Source of the DNA: Pseudomonadota bacterium
GTDB lineage: Bacteria; Desulfobacterota; Desulfobulbia; Desulfobulbales; SURF-16
Length of the DNA stretch: 56,356 nucleotides
NCBI GenBank assembly: GCA_018897105.1
Contig: JAHILF010000106.1
Coordinates: forward strand, 1 to 56,356
Direction: 5' to 3'
Below the pieces are notes generated by a model. It was not told where the DNA came from. It searched no databases and was given only the letters and a program-made list of their open reading frames with translations. This document shows, one piece after another, positions 25,985 to 33,745 of the stretch (its first letter is position 1; each line of letters begins with the position of its first letter). A program made the position numbers and the translations under genes.

Positions 25985-26182
25985 GATTGATAATTATTAT
26001 CTATGTCGTTAACTTAAGCTCGGGAGACAGATTTAATTTTTCTTCCAGACTGAGGGGACTGAATTTTTTTCGCTGTTTTGGGGAAAATGATTCTGTCCTC
26101 GGCTTTGGCAAAGGAAAAATAAAATCAGTCCCCTCTGCAACTCCCTCTTAAGTTAATGACATTGAATTATTATCATAAGTGA
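25985..26182. repeat. 198-bp imperfect palindromic element upstream of the AAA+ gene
   Basis: Arms 25985-26026 and 26141-26182 are imperfect complements (core GTTAACTTAAG.. with ..CTTAAGTTAA, extended by GGGAG / CTCCC). They enclose a second inverted repeat, AGGGGACTGA (26053-26062) with TCAGTCCCCT (26125-26134). It is non-coding and ends about 50 bases before the AAA+ start codon. It could be a non-autonomous mobile element or a structured leader. Confidence 0.5.
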
Positions 26183-26230
26183 TATTTTCCCGGTTCGACT
26201 TAACTCGATCCACTAAAGGGAGCGATCAAA

Positions 26231-28498
26231 ATGGCAAAAGATGAAAAAAATCAAAAAATACTTTTTCTTGGTTCTAACGTTAAGATCCGTAATCTGCCGA
26301 TCAAAGAGGTAAGCCTGATTGAAGAGGGTAGCCTGCCGGCATACGGGTATAATCCCGGCGATTTTGTCGAACTGCTGGCAGGCAAGGTTGCCGTGGAAAA
26401 CGGACGGCTGGAACAGTGCCTGACCTGGCTGGCCTCCTATCTGACCAGCGGCAATCTGAGCCCGCAGATCACCACCATCACCTATGGCGATCAGAAGGAT
26501 ATTTTCCAGGTTTTCCGGAAAAGACAGCGACCGGAAATCGACAAGGACCACGGCTGGTTCATGGTGCATCAGATCCTGCCCTTTGCCGGGCGTGGTTCCG
26601 ATGAGAAGGCACTGACCATAACCGATGAAAATTGCGAAAAATTGAGCGGCCATGATGGCATTATGATTGTTGATGGCGGGGGGCGTCCTCCCCAGATCGC
26701 CGCGGAGCTGAAGGGGCTGAATCCTTCTGCCTGGGTCATTGCCATGGGCATCAGCGTGGCCCACTGGCTGGAATGGGCGGAACAGTTCGGCGAGAATTTT
26801 GTGCTCTTCGGCCGGCTGTCCGATCTGGAAACCACCCGTATGGAGATGGACAGTTCCGTGGTGTGGGAATCGATTGTCGCCATGTCCCTGCGTGCCTTGC
26901 GTTCACCGGAGGTTGGTATCTGGGATGCTCAGCGCGGTCGCTTCCGCTGCCATGTCATGATCGAGATGTTTCCCCACGGCCTGCTGTATGTCAGTCCGAA
27001 AAACGTTTTTTTCCGTCACAGGGAAGGGAGTCTGCCGGAAAAGAGTTCCCCTCGGCAGAAGGGGTCGGTTCCGGCATATGATACTCTGGTCACCTCCATG
27101 CTGGCCATGGATTTTATCCGCATGGGGGAGGTGGTGGCGGGCCGCAGTTTTTTCTGCGACTTTTCCAAAAGGACCCTGTTGAACTGGCAGCTGCTCTATG
27201 ATCACGGCTACTATTTCAATGAGTCGCTGGAGCTGCCGAATCTTGATTTTACCTCAACCTTTCCCAACGGCGCCCCCTGCTCCTTTCTTGATTACAATGA
27301 CCCCTGTTTTGTCGAACTTCCCGGCTTTTCCGCAGAATTTGACAAGAGTCTGGAACTTGTTTCCGCCCAGGAGTGGAACAAGGGGAAAATGGCCGGCCTG
27401 CGTTCCTTCTTTTCCCAATCCGGCTGCAATTCTTCCCATCATGCGGCCATGCGGGCGGGTGCGGTGCCGCCCGGTTACATGGATATTATTCTGGAGGTGC
27501 TGCATTATCTGAAGGAAGAGGTCAGCCGGAAAAGCGGTTTTGAGAATCTGCGCATGTTCAATGTCGGCCATCTACGCACCACCGATCCGGCGGAAATCGG
27601 GCCGGTGCTCACCCTGCAATCGGTCATGGACTCCTATGTCAGCAAGGAGAGTTTTCAGCGGCCCCTCTGTATCGGCGTTTTTGGCCCCCCGGGCTCCGGT
27701 AAATCCTTTGCCGTGAAAGAGGTGGCCAAGGTGATCGGCAGGAAATTTGACCGGGATCCCTTTGATTTCTTTGAGTTCAACCTGACCCAGTTTGCCGAGC
27801 CGGATGAGATCAATTCGGCCATTGATCTGGTCCGCGCCTCGGTTGCCAAGGGCAAAGTGCCGATCACCTTCTGGGATGAGTTTGATTGCCGTTACGGTGG
27901 CCATGAATTCGGCTATCTGCGCTATTTCCTGCCTTCCATGCAGGACGGGGTGACCTATGTGCATGGCATCCCCTATTATATCGGCCGCTCGATTTTTGTC
28001 TTTGCCGGCGGGGTCAAGACCAGCTGGCTGGCCATGGAGGAGATGCTGAGCAAGGCCAACCCCCAGGAGCTGCAGATGACCAAAACCCTGAAGATTCCCG
28101 ATTTCATGAGCCGGCTGCGGGTGGTGCTGGATATTGACGGCATAGAAATCGGCGAGGAGTTGCTGCGCGATTCGGCCTCCCCGGCGGAGCTGGAGGAGCT
28201 GCGCCGGGTCCTGTTGAAAAGGGCCTTTATCATCGCCCACCAGATGGATACCCACTGGAAAAAGGCGGCCAGAAAAACCTCGGGCCTGCTGTTGCGCCTG
28301 CTCATTGCCCAGTATAAATTCGGCGCACGCTCCATTGAGGCGGTCATCGAGGCGAGCCGCGCCGCCGACCGCCTGGTCTATGGGCTGCCTGAACTGATCG
28401 GTCCGTCCGGGGCGCGCATTCATGCCGACTGGCGGGTTGATCTGGAAAGACGTATCGATCAGGTCAGAAAAAAACAGGGCCTGCGTTCCGTGTGGTAG
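26231..28498 (+). CDS. Large AAA+ ATPase with ribokinase-like N-terminal half, unknown function
   Basis: A 755-residue soluble protein. The C-terminal half is AAA+-like: Walker A GPPGSGKS (485-492), Walker B PITFWDEFD (544-552), a possible sensor region near 588-596 (IFVFAGGVK) and Arg residues in SRLRVVL (627-633) that may act in a ring. The N-terminal ~300 residues resemble the core of the ribokinase/PfkB fold (DGIMIVDGGG at 142-151, WVIAMGISVAHWLEW at 168-182, SSVVWESIV at 208-216). That part is pattern reading, not proof. The linker 300-470 is unassigned. GGGAG eight bases before ATG. It stands alone between a palindrome and a tRNA gene. Confidence 0.6.
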   Translation: MAKDEKNQKILFLGSNVKIRNLPIKEVSLIEEGSLPAYGYNPGDFVELLAGKVAVENGRLEQCLTWLASYLTSGNLSPQITTITYGDQKDIFQVFRKRQRPEIDKDHGWFMVHQILPFAGRGSDEKALTITDENCEKLSGHDGIMIVDGGGRPPQIAAELKGLNPSAWVIAMGISVAHWLEWAEQFGENFVLFGRLSDLETTRMEMDSSVVWESIVAMSLRALRSPEVGIWDAQRGRFRCHVMIEMFPHGLLYVSPKNVFFRHREGSLPEKSSPRQKGSVPAYDTLVTSMLAMDFIRMGEVVAGRSFFCDFSKRTLLNWQLLYDHGYYFNESLELPNLDFTSTFPNGAPCSFLDYNDPCFVELPGFSAEFDKSLELVSAQEWNKGKMAGLRSFFSQSGCNSSHHAAMRAGAVPPGYMDIILEVLHYLKEEVSRKSGFENLRMFNVGHLRTTDPAEIGPVLTLQSVMDSYVSKESFQRPLCIGVFGPPGSGKSFAVKEVAKVIGRKFDRDPFDFFEFNLTQFAEPDEINSAIDLVRASVAKGKVPITFWDEFDCRYGGHEFGYLRYFLPSMQDGVTYVHGIPYYIGRSIFVFAGGVKTSWLAMEEMLSKANPQELQMTKTLKIPDFMSRLRVVLDIDGIEIGEELLRDSASPAELEELRRVLLKRAFIIAHQMDTHWKKAARKTSGLLLRLLIAQYKFGARSIEAVIEASRAADRLVYGLPELIGPSGARIHADWRVDLERRIDQVRKKQGLRSVW

Positions 28499-28561
28499 GC
28501 CGGGCTCGGAAGGCAGCCATGCGTCCAGGGAAAATCTTCTCTTTTTCCTGAAAAAATTGTG

Positions 28562-28590
28562 TTGATGAATTGGCCCAGATAAGGTATAAA
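28562..28590 (+). promoter_or_regulatory. Promoter of tRNA-Arg
   Basis: TTGATG (28562-28567), a 17-base spacer and TATAAA (28585-28590). The tRNA begins 20 bases downstream. Confidence 0.65.
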
Positions 28591-28609
28591 AATCACTTCT
28601 TCAAACAAA

Positions 28610-28686
28610 GCACCCGTAGCTCAGCTGGATAGAGTGCCGGACTACGAATCCGTAGGTCGCACGTTCGAATCGTGCCGGGTGCACCA
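28610..28686 (+). tRNA. tRNA-Arg (anticodon ACG)
   Basis: A 77-nt tRNA including an encoded CCA end. The acceptor stem GCACCCG pairs with CGGGTGC. The anticodon loop CTACGAA has ACG at 28644-28646. The T arm GCACG-TTCGAAT-CGTGC is perfect. The first anticodon-stem pair is a C-U mismatch. The A at the wobble position would be read as inosine and decode CGU, CGC and CGA. Confidence 0.93.
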
Positions 28687-28694
28687 GAAAATTC

Positions 28695-28729
28695 AAGGAC
28701 TTATGGTTAATTCCATGAGTCCTTTTTTT
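28695..28729 (+). terminator. Rho-independent terminator of tRNA-Arg
   Basis: A 12-bp stem (28695-28706 with 28713-28724, one G-T pair) and a 6-nt loop, followed by seven T. Confidence 0.85.
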
Positions 28730-28816
28730 GTTTGTAGTAATGCTGGGTAACGTATGGGTAACACTTGGAGAAACTCCTGCCAATCTTGCCGACCGGTCAG
28801 GTGGTGCAGGCAAAAA

Positions 28817-28971
28817 AATCGCGCAACATAATTCCTGAAAAGATTTTGGCAAGCTGGTAGAGACAGTTTGACTTTTTCAAATTTGGCCTAACGCCGCTGT
28901 TGAGCCTCAACAGCGGCGATAAGCTCATCCGCGTCAGCGGGCGAGCTTATCAGTAGTTATGTTGCGCGATT
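28817..28971. repeat. Nested inverted-repeat block downstream of tRNA-Arg
   Basis: Perfect 15-bp outer arms AATCGCGCAACATAA (28817-28831) and its complement (28957-28971). Inside are two strong hairpins: a 12-bp stem with 3-nt loop (28892-28918) and a stem of 9+4 bp (28919-28951). GTTAGGC (minus strand, 28886-28892) and CATAAC near the other end recall integron attC ends, but the internal arms do not pair with each other as an attC would require. Confidence 0.5.
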
Positions 28972-29145
28972 AGTTATGTTGTGTTTTTTGATGCAATATA
29001 GTGGGGACAACCGTCCTTGCCCCCTCAGGGGGCAAGGCAATGTAACCCCTTATAGGGGTGACCAAAGCCGGGCCCTCAGGACCCGGATTCTTTACTTTTT
29101 TCGCGATAAAGTAATCGGGCCAGAGGGCAATTTTTGAAGATGCCT

Positions 29146-31164
29146 TCAAAAAAGAACCGATTTGTTGCCGCCCCCCTCTTTGGCCCTGGTCAAGGCGTCA
29201 TCAGCCATTTTCACAAATTGTTCACTGGTGATTTCTTTGGCGAAATCAAGGGAGGAAACCCCCAGGGAGATGGTGCGGCAGATGACCCCGCCTGCATGGG
29301 CAATTTCAAGCTTCTCGGTCTTCTGGCGTATCTGCTCAGCCAGGGCCATGGCATTTTCAGCCGTGGTGCCCGGCAGGATGACGGCAATTTCCTCTTCACC
29401 ATATCGGGCGGCCGTGTCGACGTTGCGAACCAGCGAGATGACAAGAGCTGCCAGTGCCTGCAGAAAGGCATCCCCGGCCTCAGGGCCATGGATGTCATTG
29501 ATGGATTTGAAACGGTCAACATCTATGAGAATGAGCGAGAGAGGCCGCAGATGGCGCAGAGCCCGGTCAAACTCCTCGCTTAGTTTTTTGGTGAAATAAG
29601 GCCGGTTGAAAATATTGGTGAGGGCATCAATCGTCACCAGGCGGAGCAGTTGATGCTCCATTTTCCTCTGCTCGGAAATATCACGGGCCATGGCGGTGAA
29701 AGTCCATCCCTTGTTTTCTCTGACGACGCTCACCGACAGCTGCACAGGGATCGTTCTGCCGTCCCGGTGCAGGGCGGTTACCTCCTGCTGTCTGCCGATC
29801 ATGCCGGACTTGCCGCCTGCAAGAAATTGTTTGATATACCGGTCATGCTCTGCGGCCAGGGGTGGTGGAATAAGCATGCTGATGTTGCGGCCGATTGACT
29901 CCTCCGGGGTGTAGCCGAATATGCGGGCGGCTGCCGGATTAAAGGTGGTGATGATTCCCTGCTCGTTAACACTGATGATCCCTTCCGGGACATTATCCAG
30001 CAAGGTCAGAAGTCGGGTTTCTTTTTCCCGAAGTTTTTCCCTGGATGCATTGCGTTGGGCGGTTGTGTCGGCCAGCAGCCAGGCGGTGACGGCTAAGAGC
30101 AGCAAAAGAACGGCGTCAAAATAGACCAGGTTTTTACCCAGAGGAAAAGAGGGGCTGCCATGTAAGGTCATGGCTGGCACGAATGAGATAAGCTTCCAGT
30201 AATACTCCTCGCTCTGCCCGGAATAACAGCCGCATGGCCCGTCAGGATTCAGGTAGGCCCTGCGCGGCTCAAGAACAGATAACTGCGGATAGAAGGTGAT
30301 ATAGATAAAAAGACCTTCCCCTTTGAGGATATGCCCTTTTTCGGTGAAGGAAATGGATTCCCAGGCAGAGGGAAAACGAGCCTGGAAGGTCTGGTCTTTC
30401 CTGTCCGGGTAGAGAAAACCCCATTCTGCCTGGGGCGTCGGACCAAGCAGATAGAAACCCTGCCCGTTGACGAGATAGATTGCCCGCTTTTTTTCCTGGG
30501 CGAGTTTCCGCAGCGGTTGCAGCAGTTGGTCTGCGAGATAGGTCAGGATGATGACGCCTCTGTTCTGGCCGGCACGGTCAAATACCGCAATCCCGCAGGT
30601 AATCACCGGGGTAGGGGGATTGTCGATCTTGCCCATGTCGCTGTTAAGCGTAATGGGGGACATATAGAATTCCCCGGCTTTCAGCTTGAGGGTATTCTCG
30701 AAATAGTCGCGGTTTCCCACATACTGCTGCTCCTCCTGCGGGACAAACTTTGGCAAGCCGTAATTATAGTTGACGCGGATGATTTCCATCCCCTTCCTGT
30801 CGATAAAGCGGATCCGGTCGTAGATCTGGCGGTGGGTGGAGAAGGCGAGAAATTCGGCAGCCAGAGCAGTAAAAGAATCCTTTGTCCCCTGGTCAAGGAA
30901 GGAGAGCATCTCCTGCTGGGAGGCAAGCACCTTCAGGTCCGAGACAACGTTTTTGAGGGGGTTTCTCAATGTTTCAATCTGATTTTCCAGCAGGAACATT
31001 TCATTGTTTCTCAGCAGTTCCTCTCGGGCGGTTGATTCTTTCTGGTAAAAGATGATGGAAAGGGCGAAGAGGACTAGGATACCCGGTAGAAAAATAACAA
31101 CAAAGTTTTTGAGGCGGGTCTTGGTATCTTCCCCGGTGATATGTGAAAAACTATTATCATTCAT
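29146..31164 (-). CDS. Membrane sensor: Cache-type domain, PAS and degenerate GGDEF
   Basis: A 672-residue protein with an N-terminal membrane helix (about 22-42), a long periplasmic region (about 45-345) that looks like a double-Cache sensor (FIDRKGMEIIRVNY, NRDYFENTL...FYMSPITL), a second helix (about 350-368), a PAS domain (about 385-505) and a GGDEF domain to the end. The signature reads YGEEEI (588-593) where an active enzyme has GG(D/E)EF. The second Gly is Glu and Phe is Ile, so the cyclase is probably inactive. It may act as a receptor or binding partner. No clear ribosome site at the ATG. Confidence 0.85.
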   Translation of the reverse strand: MNDNSFSHITGEDTKTRLKNFVVIFLPGILVLFALSIIFYQKESTAREELLRNNEMFLLENQIETLRNPLKNVVSDLKVLASQQEMLSFLDQGTKDSFTALAAEFLAFSTHRQIYDRIRFIDRKGMEIIRVNYNYGLPKFVPQEEQQYVGNRDYFENTLKLKAGEFYMSPITLNSDMGKIDNPPTPVITCGIAVFDRAGQNRGVIILTYLADQLLQPLRKLAQEKKRAIYLVNGQGFYLLGPTPQAEWGFLYPDRKDQTFQARFPSAWESISFTEKGHILKGEGLFIYITFYPQLSVLEPRRAYLNPDGPCGCYSGQSEEYYWKLISFVPAMTLHGSPSFPLGKNLVYFDAVLLLLLAVTAWLLADTTAQRNASREKLREKETRLLTLLDNVPEGIISVNEQGIITTFNPAAARIFGYTPEESIGRNISMLIPPPLAAEHDRYIKQFLAGGKSGMIGRQQEVTALHRDGRTIPVQLSVSVVRENKGWTFTAMARDISEQRKMEHQLLRLVTIDALTNIFNRPYFTKKLSEEFDRALRHLRPLSLILIDVDRFKSINDIHGPEAGDAFLQALAALVISLVRNVDTAARYGEEEIAVILPGTTAENAMALAEQIRQKTEKLEIAHAGGVICRTISLGVSSLDFAKEITSEQFVKMADDALTRAKEGGGNKSVLF

Positions 31165-31816
31165 AATTGATGGCTTCGCAAAAAAGTCCCGGCACCCAAT
31201 TCCCGTGACGATAAATCAGAAAGTTGTCATACACTGTAAGGCTGTCGAGATGGTTTTCGCGAGACAGTCATAATTGAAAATTCAATGCCGGAGATGAAGG
31301 TGAATAACCTCTATAATTCTATTGGTAATACCGGCACATAGCAAGGTAATTTCCTGTGCTGTTCTTTTATCGCTTTACCAATGATAATAATTGCTATAAA
31401 TTAAATTCATGAATTTCCCCGATAGATCACTCCCTCAGGATAACTCCCACGTTTGCTCAGAAATGTCGTCTTTTTAATGGGAGAAAGTCCGCGCTTGTTT
31501 CCATGATTTTTTTGCCCCATCAATGGAAGCAATCCTACGACGGATAGCCCAAGGCATGAAGAGACAGCCGTTTCCGGTTCTTCAAGAAGAATAGAGACGG
31601 GCTTAAACCAGCAGTTGTCAAAGAACGATGCCTTCCTGATTTTTACTTCGGAAAGGATGAACGGCATTTTGTTGCCAAACGACACCATATTTGATCAATT
31701 TTCAAGCAGTGCTGCACAACTCCTCATTCGGAACCAGAAAATTTGACGGTCTGGGGCATCTGAGGTATAAAATGACTTAACCGGCAGCCAACTGGCTGCC
31801 ATAACGGGAGCGGCTG
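31165..31816. other. Gene-free region between the Cache/PAS/GGDEF and Hpt genes
   Basis: About 650 bases. A minus-strand frame at 31407-31688 (93 codons) has no recognised family and a weak start. Just before the Hpt gene there is a perfect 8-bp hairpin, GGCAGCCA / TGGCTGCC (31783-31800). Nothing else stands out. Confidence 0.4.
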
Positions 31817-32254
31817 ATGAAGATGTTGAAGCAGGAAATTGAGAAGATTTTCGGGATAGATCTGGCCATGAAAACAGTTACCCTCACCCCGAAGAAAAAG
31901 GGGTCGGAATTTATTGATTACGATGCCTTCCTCTATGACAGCTGTAACGGCAAAGCGGAGCTTGCCAGGAAACTGCTCAGGCATCTGCTGCATGTGAGCG
32001 GCCCTCAGTGGCTGAAAGAAGCGGAGGCCGCCATAATGGCGGGTGATGAGTCAAGACTCAGAAAGGTATGTCATTCCCTGAAAGGGACCGCTGCCACGGT
32101 ATGCGCCAATGCCTTTTCCGAAGCCGGGGCGGAACTTGGCAGACTAGCCCGGGAAGGCAGAATGAACGAAACGCCGCAAGGATTGGAACAACTCAAAAAA
32201 GAATTTAGCCAGATCGTGGAATGGGCCAGGACAAGCGATCTTGATCTGCTTTAA
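31817..32254 (+). CDS. Stand-alone Hpt phosphotransfer protein
   Basis: A 145-residue protein ending in a helical Hpt domain with phospho-acceptor His86 in CHSLKGTA. The first ~35 residues are a basic leader. Such proteins carry phosphoryl groups between hybrid kinases and response regulators. The kinase at 40228-44742 has its own Hpt, while the damaged kinase relative at 45441 has none. GGGAG six bases before the ATG. Confidence 0.85.
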   Translation: MKMLKQEIEKIFGIDLAMKTVTLTPKKKGSEFIDYDAFLYDSCNGKAELARKLLRHLLHVSGPQWLKEAEAAIMAGDESRLRKVCHSLKGTAATVCANAFSEAGAELGRLAREGRMNETPQGLEQLKKEFSQIVEWARTSDLDLL

Positions 32255-32256
32255 CG

Positions 32257-32445
32257 GCAGGCAACAGGCACAAGGCAAAAGGCATAAGGGGGCGATAAAA
32301 AAGTGAGGATTTGGGATTGGGGATTTCGGAATGCGGATTACCGGTTTAATCTTCGGCAACAAGTTGGAGTTGCAAGAAGAAAATATTTTACACCAACCCC
32401 ATGATCATGCATCATTTTTTGCCTTTTGCCTTTTGCCTTTTGCCT
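32257..32445. repeat. GGCAAAA / TTTTGCC repeats with long-range pairing
   Basis: The 7-mer TTTTGCC is repeated about four times in tandem at 32417-32444. A complementary purine-rich run (AGGCACAAGGCAAAAGGC) lies at 32263-32282. Both lie between the Hpt and yhaO-like genes and can pair across ~140 bases. Confidence 0.45.
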
Positions 32446-32485
32446 TCTCACTCCACACTCCTAACTTTTCACTCTTGAGAAAAAA

Positions 32486-33745
32486 ATGTTCAAATTTCTC
32501 CATACCGCCGATATTCACCTTGACAGTCCATTAAAGGGCCTGGAGTCCTATGAGGACGCCCCGGTGGAAGAGATCCGCGAGGCCTCGCGGCGGGCCTTTG
32601 ACAACCTCATTGCTTTTGCCATCGACGAGGAGGTCGATTTCATCCTCATCGCTGGTGATTTGTATGACGGCCCGTGGAAGGATTACAATACCGGCCTCTT
32701 TTTTGTCAACCGCATGGGACGGCTGAAGAATGCCGGCATCAGGGTATTTATCGTTGCCGGTAATCATGATGCCGCAAGTCATACCACCAAGGCCTTGCCC
32801 CTGCCTGATAATGTCACCCTCTTTTCTGCCAAAAAGGCGGAAACTAAACTGCTGGACGAGCTCCAGGTGGCCATCCAAGGCCGGAGCTATCCCGCCAGCG
32901 CTGTCAGTGAAAACCTCGCCTCCCTCTATCCCTCTAGACATGCCGGCTATTTCAACATCGGTCTGCTGCATACCGCGCTCAACGGCCGGGAAGGCCATGA
33001 GCCGTATGCGCCCTGTTCGGTGGATGACCTGCGCGCCACAGGCTACGATTATTGGGCTCTGGGGCATGTGCACCAGCAGGAAATCGTGGCCCGCGACCCA
33101 TGGATCATCTTCCCCGGCAATCTCCAGGGCCGTCATATCCGGGAAACAGGGGCCAAAGGGGCGACCCTGGTAACCGTTGCGGAAGGCAGGGTGACGGCGG
33201 TGGAACAGCGGGAATTTGATGTGCTGCGCTGGGTGCTGTGCCGGGTTGATCTGACGACCTGCGAGACGATCGACGCGGTTTTCGAACAGGTGCGGCAGAG
33301 AATTGAGGCCGGACGGGCGGCAGGGGAGGGCAGACCACTGGCCATGCGGGTGATCCTGGCCGGCGCCTGTCCGGTGCATGCCGATCTCATTGACCGGTGG
33401 GCGCGGTTGATCGATGAATTGCGGGGTGTGGCCGCTTCTGCCGGGGAGGTGTGGCTGGAAAAGGTGCTGCTGCAGACCCGGCACAGAACCGATCTGGCTG
33501 AGATGGTGGGCCGGGATACCGCGCTGGCTGGTCTGCTTCATTCCCTGGAGGAGCTGCAGCTTGGTACTGAGGACCTTTTTGCCCTGGTGCCGGATCTGCC
33601 ATCCTTTAAAACCAGGCTGCCCCATGAACTCTTTGAAGGGGACGAACCATTCCTGGCCGACACCCCGGAGCAGATGGACGCCCTGCGGGCAGAGGTAAGG
33701 GAACTGCTGGTGGCAAGACTCCTCCAGCATGGAGGCCGGGGATGA
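32486..33745 (+). CDS. YhaO-like DNA repair exonuclease (SbcD/Mre11 type)
   Basis: A metallophosphoesterase of 419 residues. The manganese-binding motifs are visible: DIHLDS near residue 9, GDLYDG near 57, GNHD near 91, and GHVH near 193. It is the nuclease half of a two-gene SbcCD/Mre11-Rad50-like pair. The stop overlaps the start of the ATPase gene by four bases (ATGA), so they are co-translated. The C-terminal ~170 residues are helical and acidic. Confidence 0.88.
   Translation: MFKFLHTADIHLDSPLKGLESYEDAPVEEIREASRRAFDNLIAFAIDEEVDFILIAGDLYDGPWKDYNTGLFFVNRMGRLKNAGIRVFIVAGNHDAASHTTKALPLPDNVTLFSAKKAETKLLDELQVAIQGRSYPASAVSENLASLYPSRHAGYFNIGLLHTALNGREGHEPYAPCSVDDLRATGYDYWALGHVHQQEIVARDPWIIFPGNLQGRHIRETGAKGATLVTVAEGRVTAVEQREFDVLRWVLCRVDLTTCETIDAVFEQVRQRIEAGRAAGEGRPLAMRVILAGACPVHADLIDRWARLIDELRGVAASAGEVWLEKVLLQTRHRTDLAEMVGRDTALAGLLHSLEELQLGTEDLFALVPDLPSFKTRLPHELFEGDEPFLADTPEQMDALRAEVRELLVARLLQHGGRG

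Larger units (their letters stand above)
28687..29145. other. Gene-free, hairpin-rich region after tRNA-Arg
   Basis: Contains the terminator, the nested repeat block, and further hairpins: 29015-29037 (CCTTGCCCC / GGGGCAAGG), about 29043-29056 (CCCCTTATAGGGG) and about 29071-29089 (CCGGGCCCTCAGGACCCGG). The 3' side of a tRNA is a common integration site, so this may be a remnant of past insertions. The minus-strand frame through the tRNA is an artefact. Confidence 0.5.

Noticed and set aside
27572-28423. 283-codon minus-strand frame opposite the AAA+ gene
   Set aside because: Antisense to a frame with intact Walker motifs and a ribosome site.
28601-28852. Minus-strand 83-codon frame with [15 protein letters not shown]
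   Set aside because: This is the well-known spurious protein produced by reading a tRNA gene on the wrong strand; it covers tRNA-Arg and its terminator.
31407-31688. 93-codon minus-strand frame between the Cache/PAS/GGDEF and Hpt genes
   Set aside because: No family resemblance and a weak start; kept only as a remark in the gene-free region.
32411-32445. TTTTGCC tandem repeats considered as CRISPR-like
   Set aside because: Units are 7 bases with no spacers; this is a simple tandem repeat.
32531-33730. 399-codon minus-strand frame antisense to the YhaO-like gene
   Set aside because: It is a mirror of a strong coding sequence, with no ribosome site and no family-like sequence.
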